A stretch of 64,000 nucleotides of DNA from Pseudomonas purpurea (GTDB taxonomy: Bacteria > Pseudomonadota > Gammaproteobacteria > Pseudomonadales > Pseudomonadaceae). Of the stretch, positions 8,944 through 25,391 are shown in pieces. The stretch spans positions 930,001 to 994,000 of the forward strand of contig NZ_CP150918.1 in the NCBI RefSeq assembly GCF_039908635.1. Reading direction: 5' to 3'. Made by a program: the position numbers and the translations under genes. Each line of letters begins with the position of its first letter. Position 1 is the stretch's first letter. The notes under the pieces are model-generated. The model was given only the letters and a program-made list of their open reading frames with translations. It ran no database searches and had not been told where the DNA came from.

Positions 8944-10617
8944 TCAGATCTTTGCCGTTACGACCATTTTCTTTGCGTGAGCCAAGGACTCCTTGGTCAG
9001 GTCGATTCCGCCCAGCATCCGGGCCACTTCTTCTATCCGCTCGTTTTTGCTCAGCTTCGACACGGCTGTGTGCGTCGCGTCGTGGCCGCGAACCTTGTGC
9101 ACAAATAGATGTTGATGACCCTGGGACGCCACTTGCGGCAAGTGGGTGACCGTCAGCACTTGGCCGCGCTCGCCCAGGCGGCGCAGCAGTTGGCCGACAA
9201 TTTCAGCCGTCGGGCCGCCGATACCCACGTCCACTTCGTCAAATACCAGCGTCGGTACTCGTGAGGTTTGCGCGGTAATGACCTGGATCGCGAGGCTGAT
9301 CCGTGACAGTTCGCCACCTGACGCGACCTTGGCCAGCGCTTTGAGCGGTTGTCCGGGGTTGGCACTGACCAGCAATTCCACCTGTTCCAGGCCATTGGGC
9401 AGTAGTTCGGTGCTGCTGTTGGGGCGCAATTCGATGGTGAAGCGACCACCGGGCATGCCCAGGCGCTGGATTTCCTGTTCGACGGCGCTGGCCAGGCGGG
9501 TGGACGCCTGATGGCGCAGATCGCTGAGCTCTCGGGCTTTTTCCTGATAGTGCCGGGCGTATGCGCCCAGTTCTTCGCTCAGTCGCTCGATGGACTCGTC
9601 GTTGGCATTGAGTGTTTCAATTTCGTCCAGCAGTCGCTGTTGGAGTTCCGCGACGTCCGTGGGTTGAATCCGGTGTTTGCGTGCCAGGGTGTAGATCGCG
9701 TCGAGGCGTTCTTCCAGTTGCTGGAGGCGTGCCGGGTCGGCGTCGAAGTTATCGAGGAAGCGGTTGAGTTCGCCGACCGCTTCTTCAACCTGGATCTGTG
9801 CGCTGGTCAGCAGGTTGGTCGCCTCGCCCAGTGCGACCACCGAGTTATTGACGCTCGACAGGCGATTGAGGCTGGCGGTCAGGGCATTCAGGACATTGCC
9901 CGAATCACTCTCGCTGCATTGCTCGACCACTTGGCGGCAAATGCCCAGCAAGGTTTCAGCGTTAGTCAGGTTCTTGTGTTCCTGCTCCAGGTGTTCCAGC
10001 TCGTTTTCGCCGAGGCCTAGGTTTTCCAGTTCTTCGAGTTGATAGCTGAGCAACTGGTGGCGCGCGCGTTGTTCGTCGCCGGAGTTGGAGAGCCGTTCCA
10101 GTTCCTGGCGGGTCTGGCGCCAGCGTTGGGCGGCCAGTTGCACCTGGCGGGCGAGGTCCGTGGCGCCTGCGAACTCGTCGAGCAGGCGGCGGTGGGTGTC
10201 GGTTTTGAGCAGGGATTGGTGCTCGTGCTGGCTGTGGATATCAATCAGCAGTTCGCCGAGGGCTTTCAGGTCGCCAAGGGGGCAGGGGCTGCCATTGATA
10301 TAGCCGCGTGAGCGACCTTCGGCGGTGATGACCCGGCGCAGGATGCACGGCCCTTCGCTTTCCAGGTCGCGTTCGGCCAGCCATGCGCTGGCTTCGGGAA
10401 TGTCGGCAAGGTCGAAGGTGGCCAGGATATCGGCCTTGTCGGCGCCCGGGCGCACGACGCCGCTGTCGGCGCGGTCGCCGAGGGTCAGGCCCAGGGCGTC
10501 GAGCATGATCGACTTGCCGGCGCCGGTTTCCCCTGTGATCACGCTCATCCCGCGATCAAGTTCCAGATCGAGATGTTCAACGATGGCGTAGTTATGTACG
10601 GACAGGTGCACCAGCAT
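8944..10617 (-). CDS. recN: RecN, SMC-like DNA repair ATPase
   Basis: This 557-residue protein has an N-terminal Walker A GETGAGKS (residues 29-36), a long coiled-coil middle rich in Glu/Leu, and a C-terminal ABC signature and Walker B region (GGELSRISLAIQ, LVFDEVDVGIGG). RecN acts early in double-strand break repair as a cohesin-like SMC protein. Length fits the family. A LexA-type SOS box lies 24 bp upstream, and the gene is divergent from grpE. Confidence 0.97.
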   Translation of the reverse strand: MLVHLSVHNYAIVEHLDLELDRGMSVITGETGAGKSIMLDALGLTLGDRADSGVVRPGADKADILATFDLADIPEASAWLAERDLESEGPCILRRVITAEGRSRGYINGSPCPLGDLKALGELLIDIHSQHEHQSLLKTDTHRRLLDEFAGATDLARQVQLAAQRWRQTRQELERLSNSGDEQRARHQLLSYQLEELENLGLGENELEHLEQEHKNLTNAETLLGICRQVVEQCSESDSGNVLNALTASLNRLSSVNNSVVALGEATNLLTSAQIQVEEAVGELNRFLDNFDADPARLQQLEERLDAIYTLARKHRIQPTDVAELQQRLLDEIETLNANDESIERLSEELGAYARHYQEKARELSDLRHQASTRLASAVEQEIQRLGMPGGRFTIELRPNSSTELLPNGLEQVELLVSANPGQPLKALAKVASGGELSRISLAIQVITAQTSRVPTLVFDEVDVGIGGPTAEIVGQLLRRLGERGQVLTVTHLPQVASQGHQHLFVHKVRGHDATHTAVSKLSKNERIEEVARMLGGIDLTKESLAHAKKMVVTAKI

Positions 10618-10641
10618 AGAGGCCGCTCCCAGGCTTTAGGT

Positions 10642-10657
10642 CTGGTTATTTATACAG
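10642..10657 (-). promoter_or_regulatory. LexA (SOS) box of recN
   Basis: CTGGTTATTTATACAG fits CTG-N10-CAG with an AT-rich centre, matching the gammaproteobacterial LexA consensus. It lies 24-40 bp upstream of the recN start codon, and recN is a classical SOS gene. Confidence 0.8.
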
Positions 10658-10786
10658 TGTTTTGTTTCTGGCTGACAATGCCCACGTTTAGCTCGATTTG
10701 CTTGAGAGTCGGGTTTTCTTATTGCGAAGCAGAATGCTATCTCACGCATTTTTGTAAGGTTAATCACGCGTACCACGACTTCAGCC

Positions 10787-10814
10787 CTTGAACCTGAAAA
10801 TTGCGGCCCCATAT
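10787..10814 (+). promoter_or_regulatory. Sigma-32 heat-shock promoter of grpE
   Basis: CTTGAA (10787-10792) is followed after 14 bases by CCCCATAT (10807-10814), an almost ideal RpoH promoter. It lies about 55 bp upstream of the grpE ATG. Confidence 0.85.
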
Positions 10815-10867
10815 ACCGGGGCAGAAGCGCGAGTCGAGTTCGCGCACGATTTTGAAAGGAGAAATCT

Positions 10868-11434
10868 ATGGCTGACGAACAGACGCTGGATACGCAAAAT
10901 CTAGACGCCAATCAGGCTCCCCAAGCATCGGGTGAAGACCTGGTGGCTCGTGTACAAGTGCTCGAAGAGCAACTGGCTGGCGCTCAGGATCAGGCTTTGC
11001 GTGTTGCCGCCGATCTGCAGAACGTCCGCCGTCGCGCCGAGCAGGATGTAGAGAAAGCTCACAAATTCGCGCTGGAAAAATTTGCCGGCGACCTGCTGCC
11101 GATCATCGACAGCCTGGAGCGTGGCCTGGAATTGTCCAACCCGGACGACGAAAGCATTCGCCCGATGCGTGAAGGCATCGAGCTGACCCTGAAAATGTTC
11201 CAGGACACTCTGAAACGTTATCAGTTGGAAGCGATCGATCCGGAAGGCGAGCCGTTCAACGCCGAGCATCACCAGGCCATGGCGATGCAGGAAAGTGCCG
11301 ACATGGAACCCAACAGCGTGCTGAAGGTGTTCCAGAAGGGCTACGTGCTCAACGGTCGCCTGCTGCGCCCGGCCATGGTCGTGGTCAGCAAGGCGCCAGC
11401 GCCGGTTTCGCCTTCGATTGACGAGCAGGCTTGA
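10868..11434 (+). CDS. grpE: GrpE, nucleotide exchange factor for DnaK
   Basis: A 188-residue protein with an acidic disordered N-terminus, a long helical segment ([17 protein letters not shown]) and the C-terminal beta domain signature (EHHQAMAM...[24 protein letters not shown]). GrpE releases ADP from DnaK in the cytoplasmic chaperone cycle. An AAGGAG ribosome site precedes the ATG. It is the first gene of the grpE-dnaK-dnaJ block and has its own heat-shock promoter. Its stop codon lies inside the -35 of a second such promoter. Confidence 0.97.
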   Translation: MADEQTLDTQNLDANQAPQASGEDLVARVQVLEEQLAGAQDQALRVAADLQNVRRRAEQDVEKAHKFALEKFAGDLLPIIDSLERGLELSNPDDESIRPMREGIELTLKMFQDTLKRYQLEAIDPEGEPFNAEHHQAMAMQESADMEPNSVLKVFQKGYVLNGRLLRPAMVVVSKAPAPVSPSIDEQA

Positions 11435-11457
11435 AATCCGCCGCAAGGCCCCCATTT
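11430..11457 (+). promoter_or_regulatory. Second sigma-32 promoter, for dnaK, overlapping the grpE stop
   Basis: CTTGAA (11430-11435) and CCCCATTT (11450-11457) are separated by 14 bases, the same geometry as the grpE promoter. The grpE stop TGA (11432-11434) is part of the -35 element. It would give dnaK an independent heat-shock start about 70-80 bp upstream of its ATG. Confidence 0.8.
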
Positions 11458-11536
11458 ATAAGTCAAGCGTTTAAGTGCTACCGCAGTTAGCCACCACTGC
11501 TGCGGCAACCAAATCCAAAGTTTCGGGAGAGTGAAC

Positions 11537-13453
<1,917 letters not shown>

Positions 13454-13506
13454 GTTGTTGGTCGGCCGGTTGACTGCCTTTGGGCGGTGACTGGTAGGAT
13501 GTCGCC

Positions 13507-13530
13507 GCGCGGGAGCTTGCTCCCGCGTTG
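13507..13530. repeat. Solitary REP palindrome between dnaK and dnaJ
   Basis: GCGGGAGCTTGCTCCCGC forms a perfect hairpin (13509-13526) of the same REP family as the doublet at 4882. It sits about 55 bp after the dnaK stop and may stabilise the 3' end or act as a weak terminator. Confidence 0.7.
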
Positions 13531-13655
13531 GCGTGTCTGGAGTAAGCGAATTTTTACAGGGTGCGACAACGCTCGCACGCTGTTGGTATGGCCGAGGATG
13601 CTCCTGCTTTTCGAGCCGAAAGTACCAAATCGAATCAAAGACCAGGATCGTTGAA

Positions 13656-13684
13656 TTGACGTGAGTTGGGTCCGGGCCTGTATT
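13656..13684 (+). promoter_or_regulatory. Candidate sigma-70 promoter for dnaJ
   Basis: TTGACG (13656-13661) and TGTATT (13679-13684) are 17 bases apart, 67 bp before the dnaJ start. No sigma-32-type element was recognised in the 297-bp dnaK-dnaJ gap, which otherwise holds only the REP palindrome. Confidence 0.35.
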
Positions 13685-13750
13685 GGGGCTCAACGAGTTT
13701 GGCGAAGCTCAGGAGAGGTTTGCCGGACGTCCTTAAGAGTGCAAAGACTT

Positions 13751-15692
<1,942 letters not shown>

Positions 15693-15701
15693 GATGTGCC
15701 G

Positions 15702-15738
15702 AAAACAGGGTTTGAGCTCAGGTTTGAGCCCTGTTTTT
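15702..15738 (+). terminator. Intrinsic terminator after dapB
   Basis: AAAACAGG (15702-15709) pairs with CCTGTTTT (15730-15737), enclosing a second GCTCA/TGAGC stem, and the T-run ends at 15738. It should separate dapB from carAB transcription. Confidence 0.85.
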
Positions 15739-15790
15739 AACCGCTAGGCGACGTCCTGTCGCATTCCCCTGCCTTTAAGGCTCTTTAGCG

Positions 15791-15839
15791 GTGGACCAAA
15801 AAAGCCTTTTTCTGTAAGCTATAGCTTTAGTGTGTCCAC
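15791..15839. promoter_or_regulatory. carA promoter region with nested palindromes
   Basis: A perfect 12-bp palindrome AAGCTATAGCTT (15816-15827) lies inside an outer inverted repeat GTGGAC (15791-15796)/GTCCAC (15834-15839). The TATAGC within it could act as a -10 element. The position just upstream of the carA leader terminator suggests a promoter with overlapping control site; the binding factor is not identified. Confidence 0.4.
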
Positions 15840-15860
15840 TAAAAGCGCGCAGATAATTCG

Positions 15861-15953
15861 ATGAAGAAGCGGGGTGACGTGTCCATACGTCACTCCGCTT
15901 TTTTGCAACCTGCGATCGCCCCTTCAGGCTTTATTTACGGGAGGTCTTCTTGA
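15861..15953 (+). CDS. Possible 30-residue carA leader peptide
   Basis: An ATG at 15861 opens a 30-codon frame ([15 protein letters not shown]...) that contains the whole leader terminator hairpin in codons 3-15. It ends at TGA 15951-15953, which overlaps the TTG start of carA (15950-15952). No convincing Shine-Dalgarno precedes its ATG, so translation is uncertain. If translated it would allow ribosome-dependent control of the hairpin and coupling to carA. Confidence 0.3.
   Translation: MKKRGDVSIRHSAFLQPAIAPSGFIYGRSS
15867..15904 (+). terminator. Leader terminator/attenuator upstream of carA
   Basis: AAGCGGGGTGACGT (15867-15880) pairs with ACGTCACTCCGCTT (15887-15900) around GTCCAT, with one G-T pair, followed by TTTT. 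A rho-independent terminator 45 bp before carA and after its likely promoter suggests transcription attenuation of the carAB-greA operon. Confidence 0.7.
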
Positions 15954-17086
15954 CTAAGCCAGCCATACTCGCCCTTGCTGATGGCAGCATTTTTCGCGGC
16001 GAAGCCATTGGAGCCGACGGTCAAACCGTTGGTGAGGTGGTGTTCAACACCGCCATGACCGGCTATCAGGAAATCCTTACCGATCCTTCCTACGCCCAAC
16101 AGATCGTTACCCTGACTTACCCGCACATCGGCAATACCGGCACCACGCCGCAAGATGCCGAGTCTGACCGCGTCTGGTCTGCGGGCCTGGTGATTCGTGA
16201 CCTGCCCCTGGTTGCGAGCAACTGGCGTAACACGATGTCCCTGTCCGATTACCTGAAAGCCAACAACGTTGTGGCCATCGCCGGTATCGACACTCGCCGC
16301 CTGACGCGCATCCTGCGTGAGAAAGGCGCGCAGAACGGCTGCATCATGGCAGGCGACAACATCTCCGACGAAGCGGCGATTGCCGCCGCGCGTGGCTTCC
16401 CGGGCCTGAAGGGCATGGATCTGGCGAAAGTCGTCAGCACCAAAGAGAAGTACGAGTGGCGCTCGACGGTCTGGGACCTGAAAACCGACAGTCACGCGAC
16501 CATCGATGCCGGCGAACTGCCGCATCACGTGGTGGCCTTCGACTACGGCGTCAAGCTGAACATCCTGCGCATGCTGGTCGAGCGTGGCTGCCGCGTAACT
16601 GTGGTGCCGGCGCAAACCCCGGCCAGCGAAGTTCTGGCACTCAAGCCGGACGGCGTGTTCCTGTCCAACGGCCCGGGTGATCCGGAGCCTTGCGACTACG
16701 CGATCCAGGCGATCAAGGACATCCTTGAAACCGAAATCCCGGTGTTCGGCATCTGCCTTGGTCACCAACTGCTGGCCCTGGCCTCGGGCGCCAAGACCCT
16801 GAAAATGGGCCACGGCCACCACGGTGCCAACCACCCGGTCCAGGATCTGGACACCGGTGTCGTGATGATCACCAGCCAGAACCACGGTTTTGCGGTAGAC
16901 GAAGCGACCCTGCCAGCCAACGTGCGTGCGATCCACAAATCGCTGTTCGACGGCACCCTGCAAGGCATCGAGCGTACCGACAAGAGCGCGTTCAGCTTCC
17001 AGGGTCACCCTGAAGCCAGCCCGGGTCCGAACGATGTAGCGCCACTGTTCGACCGCTTCATCAACGAGATGGCCAAGCGACGCTAA
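15950..17086 (+). CDS. carA: CarA, carbamoyl-phosphate synthase small (glutaminase) subunit
   Basis: The 378-residue product begins at TTG 15950 ([13 protein letters not shown]), chosen because GGGAGG lies 6-11 bases upstream. It contains the class I amidotransferase nucleophile in [10 protein letters not shown] (Cys269) and the His/Glu pair in [11 protein letters not shown]. It hydrolyses glutamine and channels ammonia to CarB for arginine and pyrimidine synthesis. A leader terminator upstream suggests attenuation. carB follows after 135 bp that hold GC-rich inverted repeats but no obvious gene. Confidence 0.97.
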   Translation: MTKPAILALADGSIFRGEAIGADGQTVGEVVFNTAMTGYQEILTDPSYAQQIVTLTYPHIGNTGTTPQDAESDRVWSAGLVIRDLPLVASNWRNTMSLSDYLKANNVVAIAGIDTRRLTRILREKGAQNGCIMAGDNISDEAAIAAARGFPGLKGMDLAKVVSTKEKYEWRSTVWDLKTDSHATIDAGELPHHVVAFDYGVKLNILRMLVERGCRVTVVPAQTPASEVLALKPDGVFLSNGPGDPEPCDYAIQAIKDILETEIPVFGICLGHQLLALASGAKTLKMGHGHHGANHPVQDLDTGVVMITSQNHGFAVDEATLPANVRAIHKSLFDGTLQGIERTDKSAFSFQGHPEASPGPNDVAPLFDRFINEMAKRR

Positions 17087-17221
17087 CTGCTCGTCTTGAT
17101 GTAGAGAAGTCGCCTGAGGGCGGCCCCGGAAACCGGCGGCCCCTTCAGGTACTTCAACGATTGTTCAAGGCGGCCTTTCCCTAGGGATTGCCGTCGGACC
17201 TGCGGATTTGAGTGAGTACCC

Positions 17222-20440
<3,219 letters not shown>

Positions 20441-20444
<4 letters not shown>

Positions 20445-20917
20445 TCAAATACCCCATGACTGTCCAGGGCGCTCGCGCCCTGGAGGAAGAACACGCTCAC
20501 CTGACCAAGGTCGTCCGTCCGAAGCTGAGCCAGGACATCGGTACGGCCCGCGAGTTGGGTGACTTGAAAGAAAACGCTGAATACCATGCTGCTCGCGAGC
20601 AGCAAGGTATGGTCGAGGCGCGGATCCGTGACATCGAAGGGCGCATGCAGAATGCGGTCATCATCGACGTCACGACCATTCCTCACTCCGGCAAAGTGAT
20701 TTTTGGCACTACAGTCGAAATCGCCAACGTCGAGACGGACGAACGCGTCACTTACCACATCGTTGGCGAGGATGAAGCTGACTTCAAACTCGGCAAGATT
20801 TCGGTCGGCTCACCTTTGGCGCGTGCTTTGATCGCCAAGGAAGAGGGCGATGTGGTTGCCGTCAAAACGCCTGGCGGCGTTATCGAGTACGAGATTGTCG
20901 AAGTCCGCCACATCTGA
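20441..20917 (+). CDS. greA: GreA transcript cleavage factor
   Basis: A 158-residue protein with the N-terminal coiled coil carrying the acidic tip ([18 protein letters not shown]) and a C-terminal FKBP-like domain. GreA enters the RNA polymerase secondary channel and rescues backtracked complexes. Its ATG overlaps the carB stop (ATGA), showing translational coupling in a carA-carB-greA operon, an arrangement known from Pseudomonas. Confidence 0.97.
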
Positions 20918-20948
20918 CAGGCAGCGGCGTCCGCTACGTGCGGGCGCC

Positions 20949-21353
20949 ATGCTGTGGCAACTGGCCCAGATGTTATGGGTTGGCGGCTTGTGGTTGTTGC
21001 ACATTGGTCTGCTGCCGGTGCTGGACCAGATTGGTCTGGCGCCGCTGCTGATCGAAGAAATTTCAAGCATGCTGAATGCGCTGCTGGTAGGGTTCTCGGC
21101 GGCGTGCGTATTTTTTCAGGTTTTGGTGCTGGTTCAGGCCAAGGGCCTTGTCAGTCTATGGCGCGATGTACGCGGGCAACTGCTGTTGATGGCGTCATGC
21201 GCGAGCGCGATGTACTTCGTGGTGCGTATTGGCTGGCCTGATGCGGAGCATTGGTTGGTGTTCAGCTATCTTGTGCTGGGTTTTTCCGGGTTGCTGCTGG
21301 TGTTGCAACCGGTGCCAGGATGGAGTGGCAGGGTGCGCGAAGCACACCCTTGA
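20949..21353 (+). CDS. DUF4149-type small membrane protein
   Basis: A 134-residue protein from ATG 20949 (MLWQLAQMLWVGGLWLLHIG) with four predicted membrane segments at about residues 5-27, 38-60, 75-93 and 100-118. It resembles the DUF4149 family, commonly found beside greA and yhbY in Pseudomonas; function unknown. It starts 31 bp after greA and may be part of that operon. Its stop is 9 bp from the end of the converging yhbY, leaving no space for a terminator. Confidence 0.8.
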   Translation: MLWQLAQMLWVGGLWLLHIGLLPVLDQIGLAPLLIEEISSMLNALLVGFSAACVFFQVLVLVQAKGLVSLWRDVRGQLLLMASCASAMYFVVRIGWPDAEHWLVFSYLVLGFSGLLLVLQPVPGWSGRVREAHP

Positions 21354-21362
21354 CCCTTGCCA

Positions 21363-21671
21363 TCACTTGAAGCGATGGACGTTCGACAGCTGCTTGTTGA
21401 CGCTGAAGTTCTTGCGGTAAATCAGTGCCATCTTGCCGATGACCTGAACCAGGTCCGCTTTGCCGGCCTTGCACAGTTCTGCAATGTTCGCCAGGCGCGA
21501 CTCGCGATCGAGGATGTTGAGCTTGATTTTAATCAGCTCGTGATCCGCCAAAGCGCGTTCAAGTTCGGCTAACACACCTTCAGTCAAACCGTTGTCAGCC
21601 ACAGTCAAAACTGGTTTCAGATGGTGGCCAATGGATTTGTACTGTTTCTTCTGCTCTTGAGTGAGCGGCAT
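21363..21671 (-). CDS. yhbY: YhbY, CRM-domain ribosome assembly factor
   Basis: The 102-residue basic protein is a single CRM RNA-binding domain (KSIGHHLKPVLTVADNGLTEGVL). The E. coli homologue associates with pre-50S subunits. It is divergent from rlmE, another 23S rRNA maturation gene, with about 100 bp between the starts, suggesting linked control of two 50S biogenesis factors. Confidence 0.95.
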   Translation of the reverse strand: MPLTQEQKKQYKSIGHHLKPVLTVADNGLTEGVLAELERALADHELIKIKLNILDRESRLANIAELCKAGKADLVQVIGKMALIYRKNFSVNKQLSNVHRFK

Positions 21672-21772
21672 AATCTGACCCTTTAGTCTGGATTCTGTAA
21701 AATGGCGGCCATTTTACCCGAGGGTTCGTGGATCCGCCCAATTAATCACGACCCTTATCATCGAGGTGCCCA

Positions 21773-22402
21773 ATGGCGCGTTCCAAGACAAGCCTTGGTT
21801 GGCTGAAAAGACATGTCAATGATCCATATGTGAAGCAGGCGCAGAAGGATGGTTACCGCTCGCGTGCGAGTTACAAGCTTCTGGAGGTCCAGGAGAAATA
21901 CAAGCTGATCCGTCCGGGCATGAGCGTTGTCGACCTGGGAGCGGCGCCCGGCGGCTGGTCGCAGGTCACTAGTCGGCTGATCGGTGGTCAGGGGCGTCTG
22001 ATCGCCTCGGACATCCTGGAAATGGACAGCATTCCGGACGTGACTTTCATCCAGGGTGACTTCACCCAGGACGAGGTGCTCGCTCAGATCCTTGAAGCCG
22101 TGGGTAATTCGCAGGTGGACCTTGTGATTTCCGATATGGCCCCCAATATGAGTGGTACGCCTGAGGTGGACATGCCAAAAGCCATGTTTCTATGTGAGCT
22201 GGCTCTTGATCTGGCGGCTCGGATACTCAAGCCGGGTGGTAATTTCGTGATCAAGGTGTTTCAGGGCGAAGGGTTTGATGCTTACGTGAAGGACGCTCGT
22301 CAGAAATTCGACAAGGTCCAGATGATCAAGCCGGACTCTTCCCGTGGCAGTTCCCGCGAGCAATACATGCTGGCTTGGGGCTACTGCGGCCGTAGTGAGT
22401 AA
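21773..22402 (+). CDS. rlmE: RlmE (FtsJ/RrmJ), 23S rRNA 2'-O-methyltransferase
   Basis: This 209-residue SAM-dependent enzyme methylates U2552 of 23S rRNA. It shows the SAM motif [14 protein letters not shown], the catalytic Asp in [10 protein letters not shown] and the Lys in [13 protein letters not shown], fitting the K-D-K-E tetrad. It lies upstream of ftsH, the order seen widely in gammaproteobacteria. Confidence 0.97.
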   Translation: MARSKTSLGWLKRHVNDPYVKQAQKDGYRSRASYKLLEVQEKYKLIRPGMSVVDLGAAPGGWSQVTSRLIGGQGRLIASDILEMDSIPDVTFIQGDFTQDEVLAQILEAVGNSQVDLVISDMAPNMSGTPEVDMPKAMFLCELALDLAARILKPGGNFVIKVFQGEGFDAYVKDARQKFDKVQMIKPDSSRGSSREQYMLAWGYCGRSE

Positions 22403-22417
22403 ATCGAGGTTTTTTTG

Positions 22418-22448
22418 CGGGGCGATAGGATTTTCGTATTTCGCCCCG
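22418..22448. other. GC-rich hairpin between rlmE and ftsH
   Basis: CGGGGCGA (22418-22425) pairs with TCGCCCCG (22441-22448) around a 15-base AT-rich loop. A T-run precedes rather than follows it, so it is not a classical terminator on either strand. It may be a processing or mRNA-stability element. Confidence 0.45.
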
Positions 22449-22595
22449 TGAGCATTAGCGAATATTGTGTAGAAAGTGTTTCACAAAGGGTTACAGACGG
22501 CGCCTGCCAGAGCTGTAGGTAATGTAGTAAGTTAGGCCGGTGAATATCATGCGAAGCGCGCGCCAGTTGCGGAGCTTGCTTCAGAGGGTAGTTAA

Positions 22596-24515
22596 TTGAA
22601 CGATATGGCAAAGAATCTGATCCTGTGGTTGATCATCGCGGCTGTCCTGGTGACGGTGATGAACAACTTCTCCAGCCCTAACGAGCCGCAGACCCTCAAC
22701 TATTCCGACTTCATCCAGCAGGTCAAGGATGGCAAGGTCGAGCGCGTAGCCGTGGACGGTTATGTCATTACCGGCAAGCGCAATGATGGCGACAGCTTCA
22801 AGACCATTCGTCCGGCGATTCAGGACAACGGCTTGATCGGCGACCTGGTGGATAACCACGTCGTTGTCGAAGGCAAGCAGCCTGAGCAGCAAAGCATCTG
22901 GACTCAACTTCTGGTCGCAAGCTTCCCGATCCTGGTGATTATCGCTGTCTTCATGTTCTTCATGCGGCAGATGCAGGGTGGTGCCGGTGGAAAGGGCGGG
23001 CCGATGAGCTTCGGCAAGAGCAAGGCGCGTCTGCTGTCCGAAGATCAGGTGAAAACTACCCTGGCTGACGTTGCGGGTTGCGACGAGGCCAAGGAAGAAG
23101 TCGGCGAACTGGTCGAGTTCCTGCGTGATCCGGGCAAGTTCCAGCGCCTGGGCGGTCGCATTCCTCGCGGCGTGCTGATGGTTGGTCCTCCGGGTACCGG
23201 TAAAACCCTGTTGGCCAAGGCCATTGCAGGCGAGGCCAAGGTGCCGTTCTTCACCATCTCCGGTTCCGACTTCGTCGAAATGTTCGTCGGTGTGGGTGCC
23301 AGCCGTGTTCGTGACATGTTCGAACAGGCTAAAAAGCACGCACCATGCATTATCTTCATCGATGAAATCGACGCTGTCGGTCGTCACCGTGGCGCAGGTA
23401 TGGGCGGCGGTCACGACGAGCGCGAGCAAACGCTCAACCAGTTGCTGGTAGAGATGGATGGTTTCGAGATGAATGACGGCATTATCGTCATCGCCGCAAC
23501 CAACCGTCCCGACGTACTGGACCCGGCCTTGCTGCGTCCTGGTCGTTTCGACCGCCAGGTGGTGGTTGGTTTGCCGGATATCCGTGGTCGTGAGCAGATT
23601 CTCAAGGTTCACATGCGTAAAGTGCCAATGGGTGAAGATGTCGCTCCTGCGGTGATTGCACGCGGTACGCCGGGTTTCTCCGGTGCCGACCTCGCTAACC
23701 TGGTGAACGAAGCTTCATTGTTTGCAGCTCGTACCGGCAAGCGCGTTGTCGAGATGAAGGAATTCGAACTAGCTAAAGACAAGATCATGATGGGTGCCGA
23801 GCGCAAATCCATGGTCATGTCCGAGAAAGAAAAACAGAACACGGCTTATCACGAAGCTGGCCATGCGATTGTTGGTCGGGTCGTCCCTGAGCATGATCCG
23901 GTCTACAAGGTGTCGATCATTCCGCGTGGTCGTGCGCTGGGTGTGACCATGTTCCTGCCGGAAGAAGACCGCTACAGCCTGTCCAAGCGCGCACTGATCA
24001 GTCAGATCTGTTCGTTGTACGGCGGCCGTATTGCTGAAGAGATGACTCTGGGCTTTGACGGTGTCACCACCGGTGCTTCCAACGACATCATGCGTGCCAG
24101 TCAGATCGCGCGGAACATGGTGACCAAGTGGGGTCTTTCCGAGAAGCTGGGGCCGCTGATGTATGCGGAAGAAGAAGGTGAGGTCTTCCTGGGTCGTGGC
24201 GGCGGCGGTCAACACGCGAGCTTCTCGGGCGAGACGGCCAAGCTGATCGACTCTGAAGTGCGCAGCATCATTGATCAGTGCTACGGCACCGCCAAGCAGA
24301 TCCTTACGGATAACCGCGATAAGCTGGATGCGATGGCGGACGCCCTGATGAAGTACGAAACCATCGATGCCGAGCAGATCGATGACATCATGGCGGGTCG
24401 CACGCCTCGTGAGCCGCGTGACTGGTCGGGCGGCACCGGTACTTCCGGGACGCCTCCTGCGGTGCAGGATGAACGCCCGGAAACGCCAATCGGCGGCCCG
24501 GCTGCCGACGTCTAA
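22596..24515 (+). CDS. ftsH: FtsH, membrane ATP-dependent zinc metalloprotease
   Basis: A 639-residue AAA+ protease anchored by two N-terminal membrane segments (about residues 7-24 and 104-124). Walker A GPPGTGKT, Walker [12 protein letters not shown], the SRH region and the zinc site HEAGH are all intact. It degrades misassembled membrane proteins and regulators such as RpoH and LpxC in E. coli. The GAGGG site at 22584-22588 is best spaced for the TTG at 22596 (MNDMAKN); an ATG at 22605 is the alternative start. Confidence 0.97.
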   Translation: MNDMAKNLILWLIIAAVLVTVMNNFSSPNEPQTLNYSDFIQQVKDGKVERVAVDGYVITGKRNDGDSFKTIRPAIQDNGLIGDLVDNHVVVEGKQPEQQSIWTQLLVASFPILVIIAVFMFFMRQMQGGAGGKGGPMSFGKSKARLLSEDQVKTTLADVAGCDEAKEEVGELVEFLRDPGKFQRLGGRIPRGVLMVGPPGTGKTLLAKAIAGEAKVPFFTISGSDFVEMFVGVGASRVRDMFEQAKKHAPCIIFIDEIDAVGRHRGAGMGGGHDEREQTLNQLLVEMDGFEMNDGIIVIAATNRPDVLDPALLRPGRFDRQVVVGLPDIRGREQILKVHMRKVPMGEDVAPAVIARGTPGFSGADLANLVNEASLFAARTGKRVVEMKEFELAKDKIMMGAERKSMVMSEKEKQNTAYHEAGHAIVGRVVPEHDPVYKVSIIPRGRALGVTMFLPEEDRYSLSKRALISQICSLYGGRIAEEMTLGFDGVTTGASNDIMRASQIARNMVTKWGLSEKLGPLMYAEEEGEVFLGRGGGGQHASFSGETAKLIDSEVRSIIDQCYGTAKQILTDNRDKLDAMADALMKYETIDAEQIDDIMAGRTPREPRDWSGGTGTSGTPPAVQDERPETPIGGPAADV

Positions 24516-24523
24516 GGTTTGAA

Positions 24524-25375
24524 ATGACTTCTGTGCCCTCCTTGACCCGGTTGCCTTGCGGCAACCGGGTTCTTGATTTGGCCCATGCGCATGTCATGGG
24601 CATTCTCAATGTCACTCCTGACTCCTTCTCCGATGGTGGCCGCTTCAGTCAGCTCGATGCTGCCTTGCGTCACGCCGAGGCAATGGTGGTGTCTGGCGCT
24701 ACATTGATCGATGTCGGTGGTGAGTCGACCCGGCCGGGCGCGCGAGCGGTGTCGCCGCTTGAAGAGCTTGAGCGGGTAGCGCCGATTGTCGAGCGAATTC
24801 ATCGTGAACTGGATGTGATTATTTCGGTCGATACCTCGACGCCTTCAGTCATGCGCGAGACTGCGCGTCTGGGGGCGGGGCTGATCAATGATGTTCGTTC
24901 CCTGCGCCGTGATGGCGCGCTGGACGCGGCGGCAGCCACTGGTTTGCCAGTGTGCTTGATGCATATGCTCGGTGAGCCAGGGGATATGCAGGATGATCCG
25001 CACTATCTGAATGTAGGTCGGGAGGTTGGCGAGTTCCTCGCCGAGCGTATGGCTCAATGTGAGGCAGTTGGCATCCCTGCCGAGCGGATCATTCTGGATC
25101 CGGGTTTTGGATTCGCCAAAACCTTGCAGCACAATTTAAGCTTGTTCAAGCACATGGAAAGTCTGCATGCCTTGGGGCGACCTCTGTTGGTTGGGGTTTC
25201 GCGAAAGAGCATGATAGGGCAGGCCTTGAATCGCCCCGTTGGAGAGCGCCTCCATGGCGGATTGGCTCTCGCGGCGCTGGCGGTGATCAAGGGGGCTCGC
25301 ATCTTGCGCGTGCATGATGTGGCCGAAACAGTAGATGTTGTACGGATGATCGCAGCAGTGGAATCAGCCGAATAA
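24524..25375 (+). CDS. folP: FolP, dihydropteroate synthase
   Basis: The 283-residue enzyme joins p-aminobenzoate to the pterin pyrophosphate in folate synthesis and is the sulfonamide target. Family signatures [15 protein letters not shown] and [11 protein letters not shown] are present, along with the late GVSRKSMIG motif. It begins 8 bp after ftsH and is followed 16 bp later by glmM, the classic ftsH-folP-glmM order. Confidence 0.97.
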   Translation: MTSVPSLTRLPCGNRVLDLAHAHVMGILNVTPDSFSDGGRFSQLDAALRHAEAMVVSGATLIDVGGESTRPGARAVSPLEELERVAPIVERIHRELDVIISVDTSTPSVMRETARLGAGLINDVRSLRRDGALDAAAATGLPVCLMHMLGEPGDMQDDPHYLNVGREVGEFLAERMAQCEAVGIPAERIILDPGFGFAKTLQHNLSLFKHMESLHALGRPLLVGVSRKSMIGQALNRPVGERLHGGLALAALAVIKGARILRVHDVAETVDVVRMIAAVESAE

Positions 25376-25391
25376 GAATGATGGAGCACTT

